A DNA stretch of 64,000 bases from Phyllobacterium chamaecytisi (GCF_020164455.1 NZ_JAIQWW010000004.1:248001-312000), one strand, 5' to 3'. Positions 27,721 to 37,722 are shown, counted from the first letter of the stretch. Made by a program: numbers and translations. Notes: generated by a model from the sequence alone, not told the origin.

Positions 27721-27770
27721 GATTTTCGAGAACCGGAGCGCAGTGGACATTTTCGTCCATGAGCACCGGA
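27721..27770. repeat. dispersed hairpin repeat, copy 1
   Basis: This segment in the argS-dgt gap shares long identical blocks with 40860-40910: GATTTTCGAGAACCGGAGCG, then CAGTG, and after a variable hairpin tip CATGAGCACCGGA. Here the stem is GTGGAC/GTCCAT, in the other copy GTGAAC/GTTCAT; the change is compensatory. An outer CCGG/CCGG pairing closes a longer imperfect hairpin. It is probably a member of a rhizobial palindromic intergenic repeat family; the family name is not certain. Confidence 0.75.
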
Positions 27771-27822
27771 AGCGCAGAAAGTCGCATCAGATGTCCATCA
27801 GGGTGGATTTGCAAACGCGTCT

Positions 27823-29031
27823 CTAGGCCAATTCGGGCGTATGGTCAAACAACCGTCCGTGTTCCCGCACAGCATATGTATCGGTCATCCCTGCCAAAAA
27901 ATCCGCTACCAGCCTTGCGCGCGCAGCCAAGCCGCCCTCTTTCTCGCTCTCGCGCCAGCCCTCGGGCATACACTGAGCGTCTGCAAGATAGGCATCAAAC
28001 AACTCTCTCACAATTCTGTCAGCGGATTTGCGCACGCGCACCACGCTCTCGTGGAAATAGAGGTTCTTGTACAAAAACGCCTTGAGCATCTTCTCCTGCT
28101 CGCGCAGCGGCGCTGAAAATCCAACGATCGTTCGCCCGGCACCGTGAATGTCGTCGACTGTCTGCGGCTTGACCGTTTCGAGATTGGCCTGCGCCGCACG
28201 TATCACGTCTTCGACCATGATCGTGATCTGCCTCCGGACAATCTCATGCGACGTACGTACATCATCGAGAGTTGGATATTTCTGCCGGACGGCGCGCAGG
28301 ATATCGCCAATTATCGGCACGGCTTCGAGTGCATCGAGCGTGAGCAGCCCTGAGCGTAACCCATCATCGATGTCATGGGCGTTATAGGCGATATCGTCGG
28401 CAATTGCCGCACATTGCGCTTCCAGCGAGGCAAAGCGTGCAAGTTCGAGATCATGCTGCGCGTTATATTCGAAGATTGCAGCGGGCACCGGGTGCTTCAG
28501 CCCGTTGCCAAGAGCATCGGTCAGCGGACCATTGTGCTTGACCAGTCCCTCCAGCGTTTCCCAGGTCAGGTTCAGCCCATCAAACTCGGCATAACGCTTT
28601 TCGAGATTGGTTACGATGCGCAGGGATTGCGCGTTGTGATCGAAACCGCCGAAGTCGCGCATCTTGTCGTTGAGCGCATCCTCACCCGTATGACCGAACG
28701 GCGTGTGGCCGAAATCATGCACCAGGGCGATTGCTTCGGCGAGATCCTCGTCGAGCCGCATGGAACGCGCGAGCGCCCGGGCGATCTGCGCCACTTCGAT
28801 CGTATGTGTCAGCCGCGTGCGATAATGATCGCCCTCGTGTGCGATGAAAACCTGCGTCTTGTGCTTCAGCCGCCGGAACGCCGTTGAATGGATGATACGG
28901 TCGCGATCACGTTGAAACACCGTGCGCGTCGGGCTTTCGCTTTCGGGCACAAGCCGTCCACGGCTTTTCTCGGGATCACTGGCGTATGGTGCCCTCTCCC
29001 TGTAACCGAAACCGATACCCTGCATGGACAT
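27823..29031 (-). CDS. dgt: dGTP triphosphohydrolase-like protein
   Basis: A 402-residue HD-domain phosphohydrolase of the dNTPase (Dgt) family, which splits dNTPs to deoxynucleosides and triphosphate. The HD metal ligands are visible: H in [13 protein letters not shown], the HD pair in [19 protein letters not shown], and D in [15 protein letters not shown]. The N-terminus [20 protein letters not shown] (quoted in part) is also typical. I start it at 29031 ([17 protein letters not shown]), the usual N-terminus; a longer frame from 29091 adds 20 residues. It is divergent from erpA. Confidence 0.93.
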   Translation of the reverse strand: MSMQGIGFGYRERAPYASDPEKSRGRLVPESESPTRTVFQRDRDRIIHSTAFRRLKHKTQVFIAHEGDHYRTRLTHTIEVAQIARALARSMRLDEDLAEAIALVHDFGHTPFGHTGEDALNDKMRDFGGFDHNAQSLRIVTNLEKRYAEFDGLNLTWETLEGLVKHNGPLTDALGNGLKHPVPAAIFEYNAQHDLELARFASLEAQCAAIADDIAYNAHDIDDGLRSGLLTLDALEAVPIIGDILRAVRQKYPTLDDVRTSHEIVRRQITIMVEDVIRAAQANLETVKPQTVDDIHGAGRTIVGFSAPLREQEKMLKAFLYKNLYFHESVVRVRKSADRIVRELFDAYLADAQCMPEGWRESEKEGGLAARARLVADFLAGMTDTYAVREHGRLFDHTPELA

Positions 29032-29188
29032 GTTGAAATATGTGCCTTCCCATCTTCCGACTGCTGACAACGTTGACTTCACAGTCGCCAATTCTTAGCT
29101 ATGGTGTATGATGAACGGCAAGGCGTGACATTACAATGTCAATGCTTTGTTGAGCGTGGCGGAGCAATCCGCGAAGGAACCGTAAAGA

Positions 29189-29524
29189 ATGACCGAATTG
29201 CTAAGTGTTTCCGTCTCCGATGCCGCTGCCAAGCGCATCTCAGCGATTCTGCAGTCAGATCCGGAAAAGACCGCCTTGCGCATTTCCGTCGAGGGCGGCG
29301 GCTGCTCGGGTTTTTCCTATAAGTACGATCTGGTTGACGCGCAGGATGCCGATGACATCGTCATCGAAAAACTCGGCGCCAAGGTGCTGATCGATCAGAT
29401 TTCCCTGCCCTATATTGGCGGCTCGGAGATTGATTTCGTCGACGATCTGATGGGCCAGTCGTTCCAGATCCGCAATCCAAACGCGACCTCTTCCTGTGGT
29501 TGCGGGACAAGCTTCTCCGTCTGA
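29189..29524 (+). CDS. erpA: iron-sulfur cluster insertion protein ErpA
   Basis: A 111-residue A-type carrier that delivers Fe-S clusters to apoproteins. The three ligand cysteines are present: one in EGGGCSGFSYKY and two in the C-terminal SSCGCGTSF. It starts at the ATG at 29189 with GGAACC-like purines upstream. It is divergent from dgt; xthA follows in the same direction after 37 bases, the usual alphaproteobacterial erpA-xthA order. Confidence 0.95.
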   Translation: MTELLSVSVSDAAAKRISAILQSDPEKTALRISVEGGGCSGFSYKYDLVDAQDADDIVIEKLGAKVLIDQISLPYIGGSEIDFVDDLMGQSFQIRNPNATSSCGCGTSFSV

Positions 29525-29561
29525 CATCACCTTGCCGCCGTTGCAACCAGAGCGCAAATCC

Positions 29562-30341
29562 ATGAAAATCGTTACCTGGAACATAAACGGCGTCAAAGCC
29601 CGCATCGAGGTGCTGACGACATGGCTGCAGGAGTCCAATCCGGACATTGTCTGCCTGCAGGAAATCAAATCCGTCGATGAAGGTTTTCCGCGCTTCGAAC
29701 TGGAAGCGTTGGGCTATCATGTCGAGACGAACGGCCAGAAAGGCTTCAATGGCGTTGCCATTTTGTCGAAGCAGTCCCCCGACGAGGTTAATCGCGGTCT
29801 TCCCGGCGATGACGCCGATGATCATGCGCGCTTCATAGAAGCCGTATTCTCCACCGAAAAAGGCCCGCTGCGCGTTGTTTCGCTCTATCTGCCCAACGGC
29901 AACCCCATCAACACCGAGAAATTTCCATACAAGATCGGCTGGATGGCGCGGCTGGAGCGTTGGGCCGAAGAGCGGCTGGCCCTTGAGGAGCCACTTATTC
30001 TGGCTGGCGACTACAATGTCATCCCCGAGCCGATCGACGCAAAGGTCCCGGAAGCCTGGGTCAATGATGCCCTGTTCCAGCCGGCGACACGCCAATCTTT
30101 CCGACGGCTCGAAAACCTGGGCTTCACCGATGCAGTTCGCAGCGTTACCGACAAAGGTGACGTCTATACATTCTGGGATTATCAGGCGGGTGCCTGGCAG
30201 AAGAACAACGGCATTCGCATCGATCACCTGATGTTATCGCCGGAAGCCGCGAACATGCTCGAATCCGCTAGCATCGAAAAACATGTCCGCGCCTGGGAAA
30301 AACCGTCGGATCATGTGCCGGTCGCGATTTCAATAGCCTGA
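29562..30341 (+). CDS. xthA: exodeoxyribonuclease III
   Basis: A 259-residue AP endonuclease/3' exonuclease of the EEP superfamily. Catalytic blocks: MKIVTWNINGVKARIE (Asn7), DIVCLQEIKSVDE (Glu34), YLPNGNP (Tyr), LAGDYNVIPEPIDA (Asp, Asn), FWDYQAGAWQKNNGIRIDHL and the final SDHVPVAI with the catalytic His. I choose the ATG at 29562; the frame opens earlier inside erpA. It repairs abasic sites and probably shares the erpA promoter. Confidence 0.96.
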   Translation: MKIVTWNINGVKARIEVLTTWLQESNPDIVCLQEIKSVDEGFPRFELEALGYHVETNGQKGFNGVAILSKQSPDEVNRGLPGDDADDHARFIEAVFSTEKGPLRVVSLYLPNGNPINTEKFPYKIGWMARLERWAEERLALEEPLILAGDYNVIPEPIDAKVPEAWVNDALFQPATRQSFRRLENLGFTDAVRSVTDKGDVYTFWDYQAGAWQKNNGIRIDHLMLSPEAANMLESASIEKHVRAWEKPSDHVPVAISIA

Positions 30342-30418
30342 TACGCAACGAATTTATGACGATTTGGCTTAGACCTTCGGCGAATTGGCAGGTCTTGCTG
30401 GCACGCAGCTAATTCGGT

Positions 30419-31213
30419 TCAAAAGTCGCCGGTCTTGATGATATCCTCGGCCAGCACCATAGCGGTGCGCCGATCGGCCTCGTCGGATATGGAAAATGCC
30501 TGTTCCTGCACATCGCGGATCCAGGCTTTGTCCTGCTTGTTGGCGTGTTCGAGAGCCGCAGTCATCATCGCGAGGCCGCGCACGGTCTTGCCTGCTTGAA
30601 ACAGCAGATTGCCGAGCATGGCCTGCGCACCCGCATTGCCTTTTTGCGCCGAAAGCCGGAACCAGCGTGCAGCCTGGTTGGGGCTGGCTTGTCCGCCCTC
30701 GCCTTTCATCAGCATCTTGCCGAGCTCGAATTGCGCGTCGGAATCGCCGAAATTCGATGCTGCCTGCAGATAAAGATCGCGCGCCGCACTTGGGTTGGAA
30801 TTGATGGGCGAATTCGGGATGCCACGTTTGACATAACCTGCCAGCGCGACCAGCGCATCGGCGACATAGCTTTCGTTCTCCGTGCCCTGATCGGCGCCTT
30901 CATGGACGACCTGCTCGAACATCTTGTAGGCTTCGTAGTCATCTTCTTTGACGCCGTCGCCTTCCGCATACATGCGCGCAAGTTTCCAGTTGGCGCCCTG
31001 ATGTCCCTTTTCAGCAGCAAAACGTAGTGCTTTGACTGCCTCATCCTTGTGGCCGTTCTTATAGGCGGAGAAACCAAACTTGAAGAGTGCGAACGGGCTG
31101 GAGTCTTCCTTCACCTCATTTTGCGTATCGAAGGCGAAACAAGGCATGGTCATAGCGCTCATCAAAAGGCCAAACCCGACAATTGGACCAAAAAAACGAT
31201 CAGCGATGAGCAT
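30419..31213 (-). CDS. exoR: ExoR, periplasmic regulator with Sel1 repeats
   Basis: A 264-residue protein closely resembling Sinorhizobium ExoR. A signal peptide (cleavage near CFAFDT) is followed by Sel1-like TPR repeats: EAVKALRFAAEKGHQGANWK, YVKRGIPNSPINSNPSAARD (both quoted in part), WFRLSAQKGNAGAQAMLGNLL and RGLAMMTAALEHANKQ, then DEADRRTAMVLAEDI at the end. In rhizobia, ExoR binds the sensor ExoS in the periplasm and holds the ExoS/ChvI system off, thereby repressing succinoglycan and favouring motility. ExoR proteolysis, for example in acid, relieves this. The xthA-exoR neighbourhood matches other rhizobia. Confidence 0.9.
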   Translation of the reverse strand: MLIADRFFGPIVGFGLLMSAMTMPCFAFDTQNEVKEDSSPFALFKFGFSAYKNGHKDEAVKALRFAAEKGHQGANWKLARMYAEGDGVKEDDYEAYKMFEQVVHEGADQGTENESYVADALVALAGYVKRGIPNSPINSNPSAARDLYLQAASNFGDSDAQFELGKMLMKGEGGQASPNQAARWFRLSAQKGNAGAQAMLGNLLFQAGKTVRGLAMMTAALEHANKQDKAWIRDVQEQAFSISDEADRRTAMVLAEDIIKTGDF

Positions 31214-31702
31214 GACTATAGTCTTCCTTTGCCCTCACCGTGAGTGTCGCAGCGTTACCGCGCGCCATACGAACGGTTCGAGCCCAAATCCCGCCAGCGC
31301 GCGTCATCGCGTCAGCCAGCAACGGGAGGGCCAAATCTCGCATGTCATTCCAGCGAACATTTGACCGCTTTCCGGCAATAGTAGGGCCAGAACAAAAGAA
31401 AACACTTGTGTCGAAAGCATACGATTGGCGCGATGACGCAACAATCGTGGAAGGGCCGTGTATCAACTTACGGCTCGAAGTTTTTGCCCATGAAACAAGT
31501 ATCGTGTCCATCATTTCCCCAAGCGGAACATCTGTACCGTTACTCGATGGTACCAACCACCAAAGGTTGCCGCCCTTTCGAGTTGCTCCGGGTTTGTGGC
31601 GCAAAATGGGCAAATTCTGTCCTCTCCAGAGCCTGGACGATCATCGCGCCACAGTGTTGCTGAATCGTCACAAAATTTGATCACCCGAAGCAGGCGGGTA
31701 TG
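31214..31702. other. intergenic region between exoR and the FadL gene
   Basis: About 490 bases upstream of exoR. One open frame on the plus strand (from an ATG at 31342 to 31680, 112 residues) and one on the minus strand (31200-31613) exist, but neither has a good ribosome binding site or a recognisable family. I treat the region as the exoR promoter and leader plus unassigned sequence. The AT content rises just before exoR (31190-31215). Confidence 0.4.
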
Positions 31703-31731
31703 AAAAAGCCCGGCGCTTGGCCGGGCTTTTT
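31703..31731. terminator. bidirectional Rho-independent terminator
   Basis: AAAAAGCCCGGC (31703-31714) pairs with GCCGGGCTTTTT (31720-31731). T tracts on both strands allow termination both ways; it ends the leftward FadL transcript 19 bases after its stop. Confidence 0.88.
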
Positions 31732-31749
31732 CGATTTTCGCAATTTGGC

Positions 31750-33030
31750 TTAGAACTTGATTTTGCCTGCGAGAGACAATGCGCCGACGAAATCATCACC
31801 GAAATCATAGGTCACGTCGTTGCCGCAGCCGCCGGTCTTTGGGCAAGCCGTCGGGCCATAGGAACCAGCTGCCAGCATGCCAACAGCGCCGCCTAAACGA
31901 AGCTCAACATTTTTGTTGGGTGCGTAAGACACGCCACCGGAAAGCAGATATGTATCGGTCTGGGTGGTCAAACCGGTCGACGTGCCGCGATCCCAGCTAA
32001 GCTGCGCCGATCCACTCCACTTGTCGTTGAATTTGTGGCCGATACCGGCAGCGACCGTCCAGCCATCCTGGAACATAAGATCGAGCGTCGTCAGCAGAAC
32101 TGGCGATGTCGGGCCGCAACTCACAATGCCCTTGGTCGAAGTCGGGCAGAACGAGACCACATTAAGAACGCTCCAGTCTACCCATTTGACCGAGCCGAAT
32201 GCCAGCCAGTCAGGTGCGATACCCGTCTGGAGTTTGAATTCTAACGACTGTGGCATGGTAGCCGTGCCGTAGACGTCCGTAATCTTGTTGGCAAATGGAT
32301 TTGTCGGCAGCGGTGGCAGTCCGGTCAGGTCGACGGTACCATTGATCTGGCCAAGATCGATCTCGGCATTGTAGATCAAGCTTGCACGGAAGGCGATTTC
32401 CGGAATTTCGTATGCAGCACCAATGCGCCAGCCCCAGCCATCCGCGTCGAGGTCAAGCTTGCCTTGACCATCGAATAATGCCGCCGCCGGTCCGAACGCT
32501 GCCGGGCCCACGACCAGACGGTTCTTGTAGCCTGAAACTTCCTGGTAGGATACGCCACCAATCGCACGGAGCTGACCCTTGCCAACATCAAACTTGTACG
32601 AACACGTCAGTCCGTAATCATCGCTCCTGATGTCAGTCTCGATGTTCTGGTTTGCACCAACCCAGTCCGCACCGGGATTGGTATGGACACCCCAAGGCTG
32701 GCTGTAGGAGGCAAGGCAATCCGCGTCGGGCGTGAGGCCAACCTTTGCGCCGAAGCGCGGAACCGTATAGCTCGGGGTCTCGTGTGTCGACGTGGAGCCG
32801 CCACCGATACCGTTTGCTCCCAGACCATCGGCCGGGTTTGTGTCAACGGCGTTCTTGATCTTGCGATCCGGCATGACATAGATAATGCCGGCTTCAGTAG
32901 CAAAGCGCTCCTGATCGAAAAGTAGATCCCAATTGTAGCCGCTGCGCTCCAGCCCCCCGGCCTGTGCTGCAGAAGCCACGCTTGTCAGAAGCAACGCTCC
33001 ACCCAAAATCGTTGAAATAGCCCTAGACAT
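31750..33030 (-). CDS. OmpP1/FadL-family outer membrane porin
   Basis: A 426-residue outer-membrane beta-barrel of the FadL/TodX/OmpP1 family, which takes up hydrophobic compounds such as long-chain fatty acids. It has a signal peptide (cleavage after QA in ASAAQAGG), an N-terminal hatch, and alternating strands such as WGWRIGAAYEIPEIAFRASL and SLEFKLQTGIAPDWLAFGSV. It ends in the C-terminal phenylalanine required by the BAM machinery (LAGKIKF). GGGGAGGGA lies just before the ATG. Four cysteines in two short loops (for example ACPKTGGCGN) are unusual for a porin. Confidence 0.88.
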   Translation of the reverse strand: MSRAISTILGGALLLTSVASAAQAGGLERSGYNWDLLFDQERFATEAGIIYVMPDRKIKNAVDTNPADGLGANGIGGGSTSTHETPSYTVPRFGAKVGLTPDADCLASYSQPWGVHTNPGADWVGANQNIETDIRSDDYGLTCSYKFDVGKGQLRAIGGVSYQEVSGYKNRLVVGPAAFGPAAALFDGQGKLDLDADGWGWRIGAAYEIPEIAFRASLIYNAEIDLGQINGTVDLTGLPPLPTNPFANKITDVYGTATMPQSLEFKLQTGIAPDWLAFGSVKWVDWSVLNVVSFCPTSTKGIVSCGPTSPVLLTTLDLMFQDGWTVAAGIGHKFNDKWSGSAQLSWDRGTSTGLTTQTDTYLLSGGVSYAPNKNVELRLGGAVGMLAAGSYGPTACPKTGGCGNDVTYDFGDDFVGALSLAGKIKF

Positions 33031-33384
33031 TAAGTCCCTCCCCGAAGCCTTAAAAACTTCCTGATCCCCACACAGTTCAGGAAAATTGTTACCAATACGT
33101 AATACCTAACAAATCGCGGCGCGCACGCAATCGCCAGAAAATCACCGGTTTCGCGAATCGAACGCTCCAAAATCGGAAATTGCCGCAAAATCGCGAGCAC
33201 GAGACGAAAATTTCGCGAATTTCACGCTAATCCGAAATGATTAGCGGCCAAATCGATGGATTTTGGGCCGAAAAACGCCCTTGTTGCTCAAATGCAACGG
33301 CGTCCAAAAATGACGGAATTGGGGCTTTTACCCGACCGAAATGGGGAAGTTACCCTTCACTGGCGCAGTAAAAACCCGTTGGAC
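33031..33384. other. promoter region of the FadL gene
   Basis: About 350 bases between the valS terminator and the FadL start, no gene seen. It contains repeated TTCGCGAA-type palindromic words (near 33150-33157 and 33211-33219) and other short CGCGA strings, and an AT-rich patch with TTACGTATTGGTAACA on the minus strand near the gene. These could be regulator sites; no regulator can be named from the sequence. Confidence 0.4.
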
Positions 33385-33411
33385 GCGCGCCGGATTCGCT
33401 CCGGCGCGCCA
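33385..33411 (-). terminator. terminator hairpin of valS
   Basis: GCGCGCCGGA and TCCGGCGCGCC form a very GC-rich stem 6 bases beyond the valS stop. On the minus strand a TTTTT tract follows about 12 bases after the stem, so it is a plausible though not perfect Rho-independent terminator. Confidence 0.6.
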
Positions 33412-33416
33412 GGCAC

Positions 33417-36203
33417 CTAGCCTGCTTCGCGAACCCTGCGGATGGCCGTTTCGATCTTCTCGGCAGCAGCCTGAAGTTCTAACAACCGTTCGCGTTCCGC
33501 TTCGACAATTTCCGGTTTGGCATTAGCAACGAATTTCTCGTTGCCAAGCTTTTTGCTGATCTTGTCGCTCTCATCGGCGATCTTGCCGGATTCCTTGGTC
33601 AGGCGCGCGATTTCCGCATCGACGTCGATCAAGCTGCCAAGCGGCAACGAAGCCGTTGCCTCTCCGATAACGAATTGCGCCGAGCCCTTTGGCGCATCGT
33701 CCGCAAGGGTAATCGTCTCGACGCGTGCGCGCCATTTGATCGAGGCGTCGTGGCGCTGCAAGCGTTCCTTCGTAACGTCATTGGCGCCGATAATGACGAG
33801 CGGCGCAACCGCCGATGCCGGAACATTCATCTCCGCGCGCACCGAACGGATACCGGTGACCAGATCGATCAGCCAGTTGATGTCCGCTGCCGCCTCGGCG
33901 TCGACGAAATCCGGATTCGGCCAGCCTGCGTGGCACAGCAACGTCTCACGGCTCTTGCCCTCACCCGCCGTGAGCGCCCAGAGCTCTTCGGTCATGAACG
34001 GCATGAACGGGTGCAGCAGCTTGTAAATCTCGTCGAGCACATGGGCCGCGCAGGCCTGCGCCTCCGCCTTGGCTTCCGCATCCTCGCCGTTGAACACCGG
34101 CTTCAAAAGCTCGATGTACCAGTCGCAGAACTGGTTCCAGACAAAGCGATACGCTGCACTTGCCGCCTCGTTGAACCGGTAACTGGCAATACCGTCCGTG
34201 ACATCGCGCACAGCGTTGGTGAGTTCGGTCAGGATCCAGCGATTGACATTGAGCTTGGCATTTTCCGGACGGAATGAGGGATCACGGGCAACGCCGTTCA
34301 TTTCGGCAAAGCGTGTCGAATTCCACAGCTTGGTGCCGAAGTTGCGGTAACCGGCAATGCGGCTCGGGTCGAGCTTAACATCGCGCCCCTGCGCCGCCAT
34401 GATGGCAAGCGTGAAGCGCAGCGCATCTGCACCATACTCGTCGATCAGTTCCAGCGGATCGATGACGTTGCCTTTCGACTTCGACATCTTGGCGCCGTTC
34501 TTGTCGCGAACCAGCGCGTGCATATAGACGGTGTGGAACGGCTCCTCCTCCATGAAATGCAGGCCCATCATCATCATCCGGGCTACCCAGAAGAAGATGA
34601 TGTCAAAACCGCTGACGAGAACGCTTGTCGGATAGTAGGTAGCAAGCTCAGGCGTTTTGTCCGGCCAGCCCAGCGTCGAGAAAGGCCAGAGTGCCGAAGA
34701 AAACCAGGTGTCGAGCACATCCTCGTCACGCGTCAGGATTTCACCGGGCTTGAGGTTTTCCAGAAGGTTCTGGACATGGGCCTTCATCGGCCCTTCATGC
34801 GCCAGATAATGCTGGACCGCTGCGCTCAGCGCTTCTTCTTCCGTGCGTTCCACGAACACCTGTCCATCGGGTCCATACCAGGCCGGAATTTGATGACCCC
34901 ACCAGAGCTGGCGCGAAATGGCCCAGGGCTGGATGTTTTCCATCCACTCGAAATAGGTTTTTTCCCAGTTTTTGGGCACGAAGTTGGTACGGCCTTCGCG
35001 CACGCTGGCAATCGCCGGCTTGGCAAGCTCGCCCGCATTCACATACCACTGATCGGTAAGATAGGGTTCGATCGGCACATCGCCGCGGTCCCCGTGAGGA
35101 ACCGCGTGCGTATGATCCTCAACTTTTTCCAGATAGCCGCGCTCGTCCATCATGGCGACGATCAGCTTGCGCGCTGCAAACCGGTCTTTGCCATCAAGCG
35201 CATGAACCAGTTGGTCGAGAAGACTCGATTTCTCAAGGTCTTCGAAAAACTCATTGTTTTCCTTGAGGAAAATGGAGGCATCCGTGTGCAGTATATTGAT
35301 CTGGCGCAAATCGTTGCGCTTGCCGACTTCGAAGTCGTTGAAATCATGCGCCGGCGTTATCTTGACCGCGCCGGAACCCGCTTCCGGATCGGCATATTCA
35401 TCGGCAACGATCGGAATATGACGCCCGACCAGCGGCAGGACCACATTATTGCCGACCAGAGCATGATAGCGCTCGTCATCGGGATTAACCGCGACACCCG
35501 TATCGCCCAGCATGGTTTCGGGACGCGTCGTCGCGACCACGATGAAGGTATGCGGGTTTTCCGGGTCGAACGCCACGTTCTCGAGCGGATAACGGAAATG
35601 CCATAGATGGCCTTTGATTTCGCGCGACTCGACTTCGATGTCGGAAATCGCAGTCAGAAGCTTCGGATCCCAATTGACCAGTCGCTTGTCCTTGTAGATC
35701 AGGCCCTGCTTGTAGAGCGTGACGAAAACTTCGAGCACGGCTTTCGACAAACCTTCATCCATGGTGAAGCGTTCACGCGACCAATCGCACGATGCGCCAA
35801 GGCGCTTGAGCTGACCGGCAATGATGCCGCCGGACTCCGACTTCCATTCCCAGACCCGTTCGACGAACTTTTCCCGGCCCATTTCCCGGCGGCCCGGCTG
35901 TTGCCGCTCCATCAACTGCCGCTCGACAACCATCTGCGTCGCAATGCCGGCATGGTCCATGCCCGGCTGCCAAAGCACGTTCTTGCCGCGCATGCGCTCG
36001 AAACGCACCATTATATCCTGGATCGTGTTGTTGAGCGCGTGGCCCATATGCAGCGAACCTGTCACATTCGGCGGCGGTATGACGATAGAAAATGCCTCGG
36101 CGCCCGGCTTGGAACCGGCTCCGGCCTTGAAGGCGCCGGCCTCGTCCCAGCGTTTTGCGATTTCAGGCTCTACGGCCGCGGCATCATACGTCTTCTCAAG
36201 CAT
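33417..36203 (-). CDS. valS: valyl-tRNA synthetase
   Basis: A 928-residue class I synthetase. PPPNVTGSLHMGHALNNTIQD holds the HIGH motif (HMGH, about residues 54-57). The KMSKS loop reads GAKMSKSKGNVIDPLEL. The editing domain (TTRPETMLGDTGVAVNP) and a C-terminal coiled-coil arm (ERERLLELQAAAEKIETAI) are present. Starts MLEKTYDAAAVEPEIAKRWD. It lies next to popZ in the rhizobial order tolC-popZ-valS, here with a divergent small lipoprotein gene between popZ and valS. Confidence 0.98.
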   Translation of the reverse strand: MLEKTYDAAAVEPEIAKRWDEAGAFKAGAGSKPGAEAFSIVIPPPNVTGSLHMGHALNNTIQDIMVRFERMRGKNVLWQPGMDHAGIATQMVVERQLMERQQPGRREMGREKFVERVWEWKSESGGIIAGQLKRLGASCDWSRERFTMDEGLSKAVLEVFVTLYKQGLIYKDKRLVNWDPKLLTAISDIEVESREIKGHLWHFRYPLENVAFDPENPHTFIVVATTRPETMLGDTGVAVNPDDERYHALVGNNVVLPLVGRHIPIVADEYADPEAGSGAVKITPAHDFNDFEVGKRNDLRQINILHTDASIFLKENNEFFEDLEKSSLLDQLVHALDGKDRFAARKLIVAMMDERGYLEKVEDHTHAVPHGDRGDVPIEPYLTDQWYVNAGELAKPAIASVREGRTNFVPKNWEKTYFEWMENIQPWAISRQLWWGHQIPAWYGPDGQVFVERTEEEALSAAVQHYLAHEGPMKAHVQNLLENLKPGEILTRDEDVLDTWFSSALWPFSTLGWPDKTPELATYYPTSVLVSGFDIIFFWVARMMMMGLHFMEEEPFHTVYMHALVRDKNGAKMSKSKGNVIDPLELIDEYGADALRFTLAIMAAQGRDVKLDPSRIAGYRNFGTKLWNSTRFAEMNGVARDPSFRPENAKLNVNRWILTELTNAVRDVTDGIASYRFNEAASAAYRFVWNQFCDWYIELLKPVFNGEDAEAKAEAQACAAHVLDEIYKLLHPFMPFMTEELWALTAGEGKSRETLLCHAGWPNPDFVDAEAAADINWLIDLVTGIRSVRAEMNVPASAVAPLVIIGANDVTKERLQRHDASIKWRARVETITLADDAPKGSAQFVIGEATASLPLGSLIDVDAEIARLTKESGKIADESDKISKKLGNEKFVANAKPEIVEAERERLLELQAAAEKIETAIRRVREAG

Positions 36204-36386
36204 GCGAAAGTGTCCGTCATTTGCGGAAAGGGGATTGGCTACGGTGTAAACCCAATGGCCGGAGATAAGTCAATGCTGACGTGTCGTTAACCCAATCACA
36301 CGGAAAGCGAGAGATTCAACTTTCGGACAATTGCCTTATTACAACCGCAACGATTACTTGGGCGAAATTCACCCGAGAGGTTTTTC

Positions 36387-36728
36387 ATGAGAGTGCTAAA
36401 TTCAATTCTACTGTTCGCGGCATCGCTGGCCATCACCGCCTGTACCTCGTCCGGTATGCGGAGCATGGATTACAAGAAGAACCTCTCGGATCCTGTCGCT
36501 AAAAGGACGCTGCTGGCACAATGCATCAGTGACTTCAATCGCCAATCGCAAAACAAGCGCGCAAACATGGCAGTTGTGATGCGCATATCGGAAAAAGATG
36601 CCCCATCCGTGTTTTGCAAACGTCTCGTTGATGGCATCGCCAGCGGCCGGATAACGACTTCTGACGTTGAGACCACCAACAGCCAGCATGTATCGCCCAA
36701 GGTGCTCAAAGTTATCCTGGGTCAGTAA
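36387..36728 (+). CDS. small lipoprotein, unknown function
   Basis: A 113-residue predicted lipoprotein. The signal peptide MRVLNSILLFAASLAITAC ends in a lipobox (ITAC, Cys19). The mature part has one further pair of cysteines (QCISDF and VFCKRLVDGIASGRI), probably a disulfide in the periplasm. GAGAGG lies upstream of the ATG. It is the only rightward gene between valS and popZ, and its stop is 22 bases from the popZ stop. I do not recognise a characterised family. Confidence 0.75.
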   Translation: MRVLNSILLFAASLAITACTSSGMRSMDYKKNLSDPVAKRTLLAQCISDFNRQSQNKRANMAVVMRISEKDAPSVFCKRLVDGIASGRITTSDVETTNSQHVSPKVLKVILGQ

Positions 36729-36750
36729 CCAGAGCACTGTCGCTAGCGAG

Positions 36751-37518
36751 CTACCGCCGCCCGCCGCGCGCCACGCGCTCGATCTCTTCGCGCACGAGGC
36801 GTTCGACCAGAGTCGGCAGATTGTTGTCGAGCCACTCCTGTAGCAGAGGCCGCATGAGTTCCTGCGCGATCTCGTCGAATGAGCGCCGCTGTTCGCTCCT
36901 GACCGCGAATGACAGATCATCAAATGCAGCGCTGACCTGGCGCTCGGCGGTCTCGGACAGGATCGGTTCGAGCGTGCGCTGCAGATCCAGAGACACTCCG
37001 TCATCTCCACTATCGATTGACGGTTCGATTGCAGGCGCCGGAGGCGAGGCCTCGTCTGATTCCGCGAAACCGATTTCGCTCGCAACCTCGACAGGTTCAG
37101 CGACGAACTCCTGTTCTGGCGTCGGCTCCGGGGTGGCTTCTGGCGCTAGAAAACCCTCCGGAATGTCTATGGCAGGCGTGACGGTATCTTCGACTGGTTT
37201 TGTCCGCGGTTCAGCCGGAGTAGTTGGTAGTTTCTGAATCTCTGTCACAGGTGCCGGGCGTCCCAGTGCCGTCTCATAGGACCGGGCTGCCGGCGATGGA
37301 ACGGCGATACCTTCGCGCGGCGGAAGCTCGGCTTCTTCGCTCAACTGCGCCGCAGGCTGGGGCTCGGGAGCAGCAGCGTGCGGCGGCTCATCGGAGTTGA
37401 CCGGCTGAGGCACGACTTCATCCGGGCGCCCCGTATCGCTCTCTTCGATGATGCGGCGGATCGATGCGAGAATCTCCTCCATGGAGGGTTCCCGGGCGAC
37501 GCTGGATGATTGTGCCAT
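36751..37518 (-). CDS. popZ: polar organising protein PopZ (DUF2497)
   Basis: A 255-residue PopZ. The three-part layout is clear: an N-terminal helix for partner binding (SMEEILASIRRIIEESD, about residues 10-26), a long acidic proline-rich region (about 40-165), and a C-terminal oligomerisation helix block (RSFDEIAQELMRPLLQEWLDNNLPTLVERL, quoted in part, then VREEIERVARG). PopZ forms a polar microdomain that anchors the chromosome origin region and recruits polarity factors. I start at 37518 (MAQSSSVAREPS), typical for the family; the frame opens ten codons earlier. Neighbours valS and tolC match other rhizobia. Confidence 0.93.
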   Translation of the reverse strand: MAQSSSVAREPSMEEILASIRRIIEESDTGRPDEVVPQPVNSDEPPHAAAPEPQPAAQLSEEAELPPREGIAVPSPAARSYETALGRPAPVTEIQKLPTTPAEPRTKPVEDTVTPAIDIPEGFLAPEATPEPTPEQEFVAEPVEVASEIGFAESDEASPPAPAIEPSIDSGDDGVSLDLQRTLEPILSETAERQVSAAFDDLSFAVRSEQRRSFDEIAQELMRPLLQEWLDNNLPTLVERLVREEIERVARGGRR

Positions 37519-37722
37519 GATACTTTTGCCCACTACATCTTGTTTCATTGCGCTGCAACGAATCTGTATCCAGTGTAGAGGCTTGGATTGGGTTTGAGAA
37601 TCCCTGCGAGGTTCGTTTGGGGCTAACCCACAGACTTTTCTGAAAACGGGTCCTGAAAAGCAATTTGCCGCCAGGCGCTAACCTGACGGCAAATAGTATT
37701 TCTGGTCGAATGATAATGAAGA

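Noticed and set aside
31342-31680. Open frame of 112 codons upstream of exoR
   Set aside because: It has no ribosome site at a good distance and no recognisable family, and overlaps another open frame on the opposite strand; kept as intergenic.
34518-35606. Plus-strand open frame of about 360 codons opposite valS
   Set aside because: It is a shadow of valS; composition is His/Arg-rich without motif.
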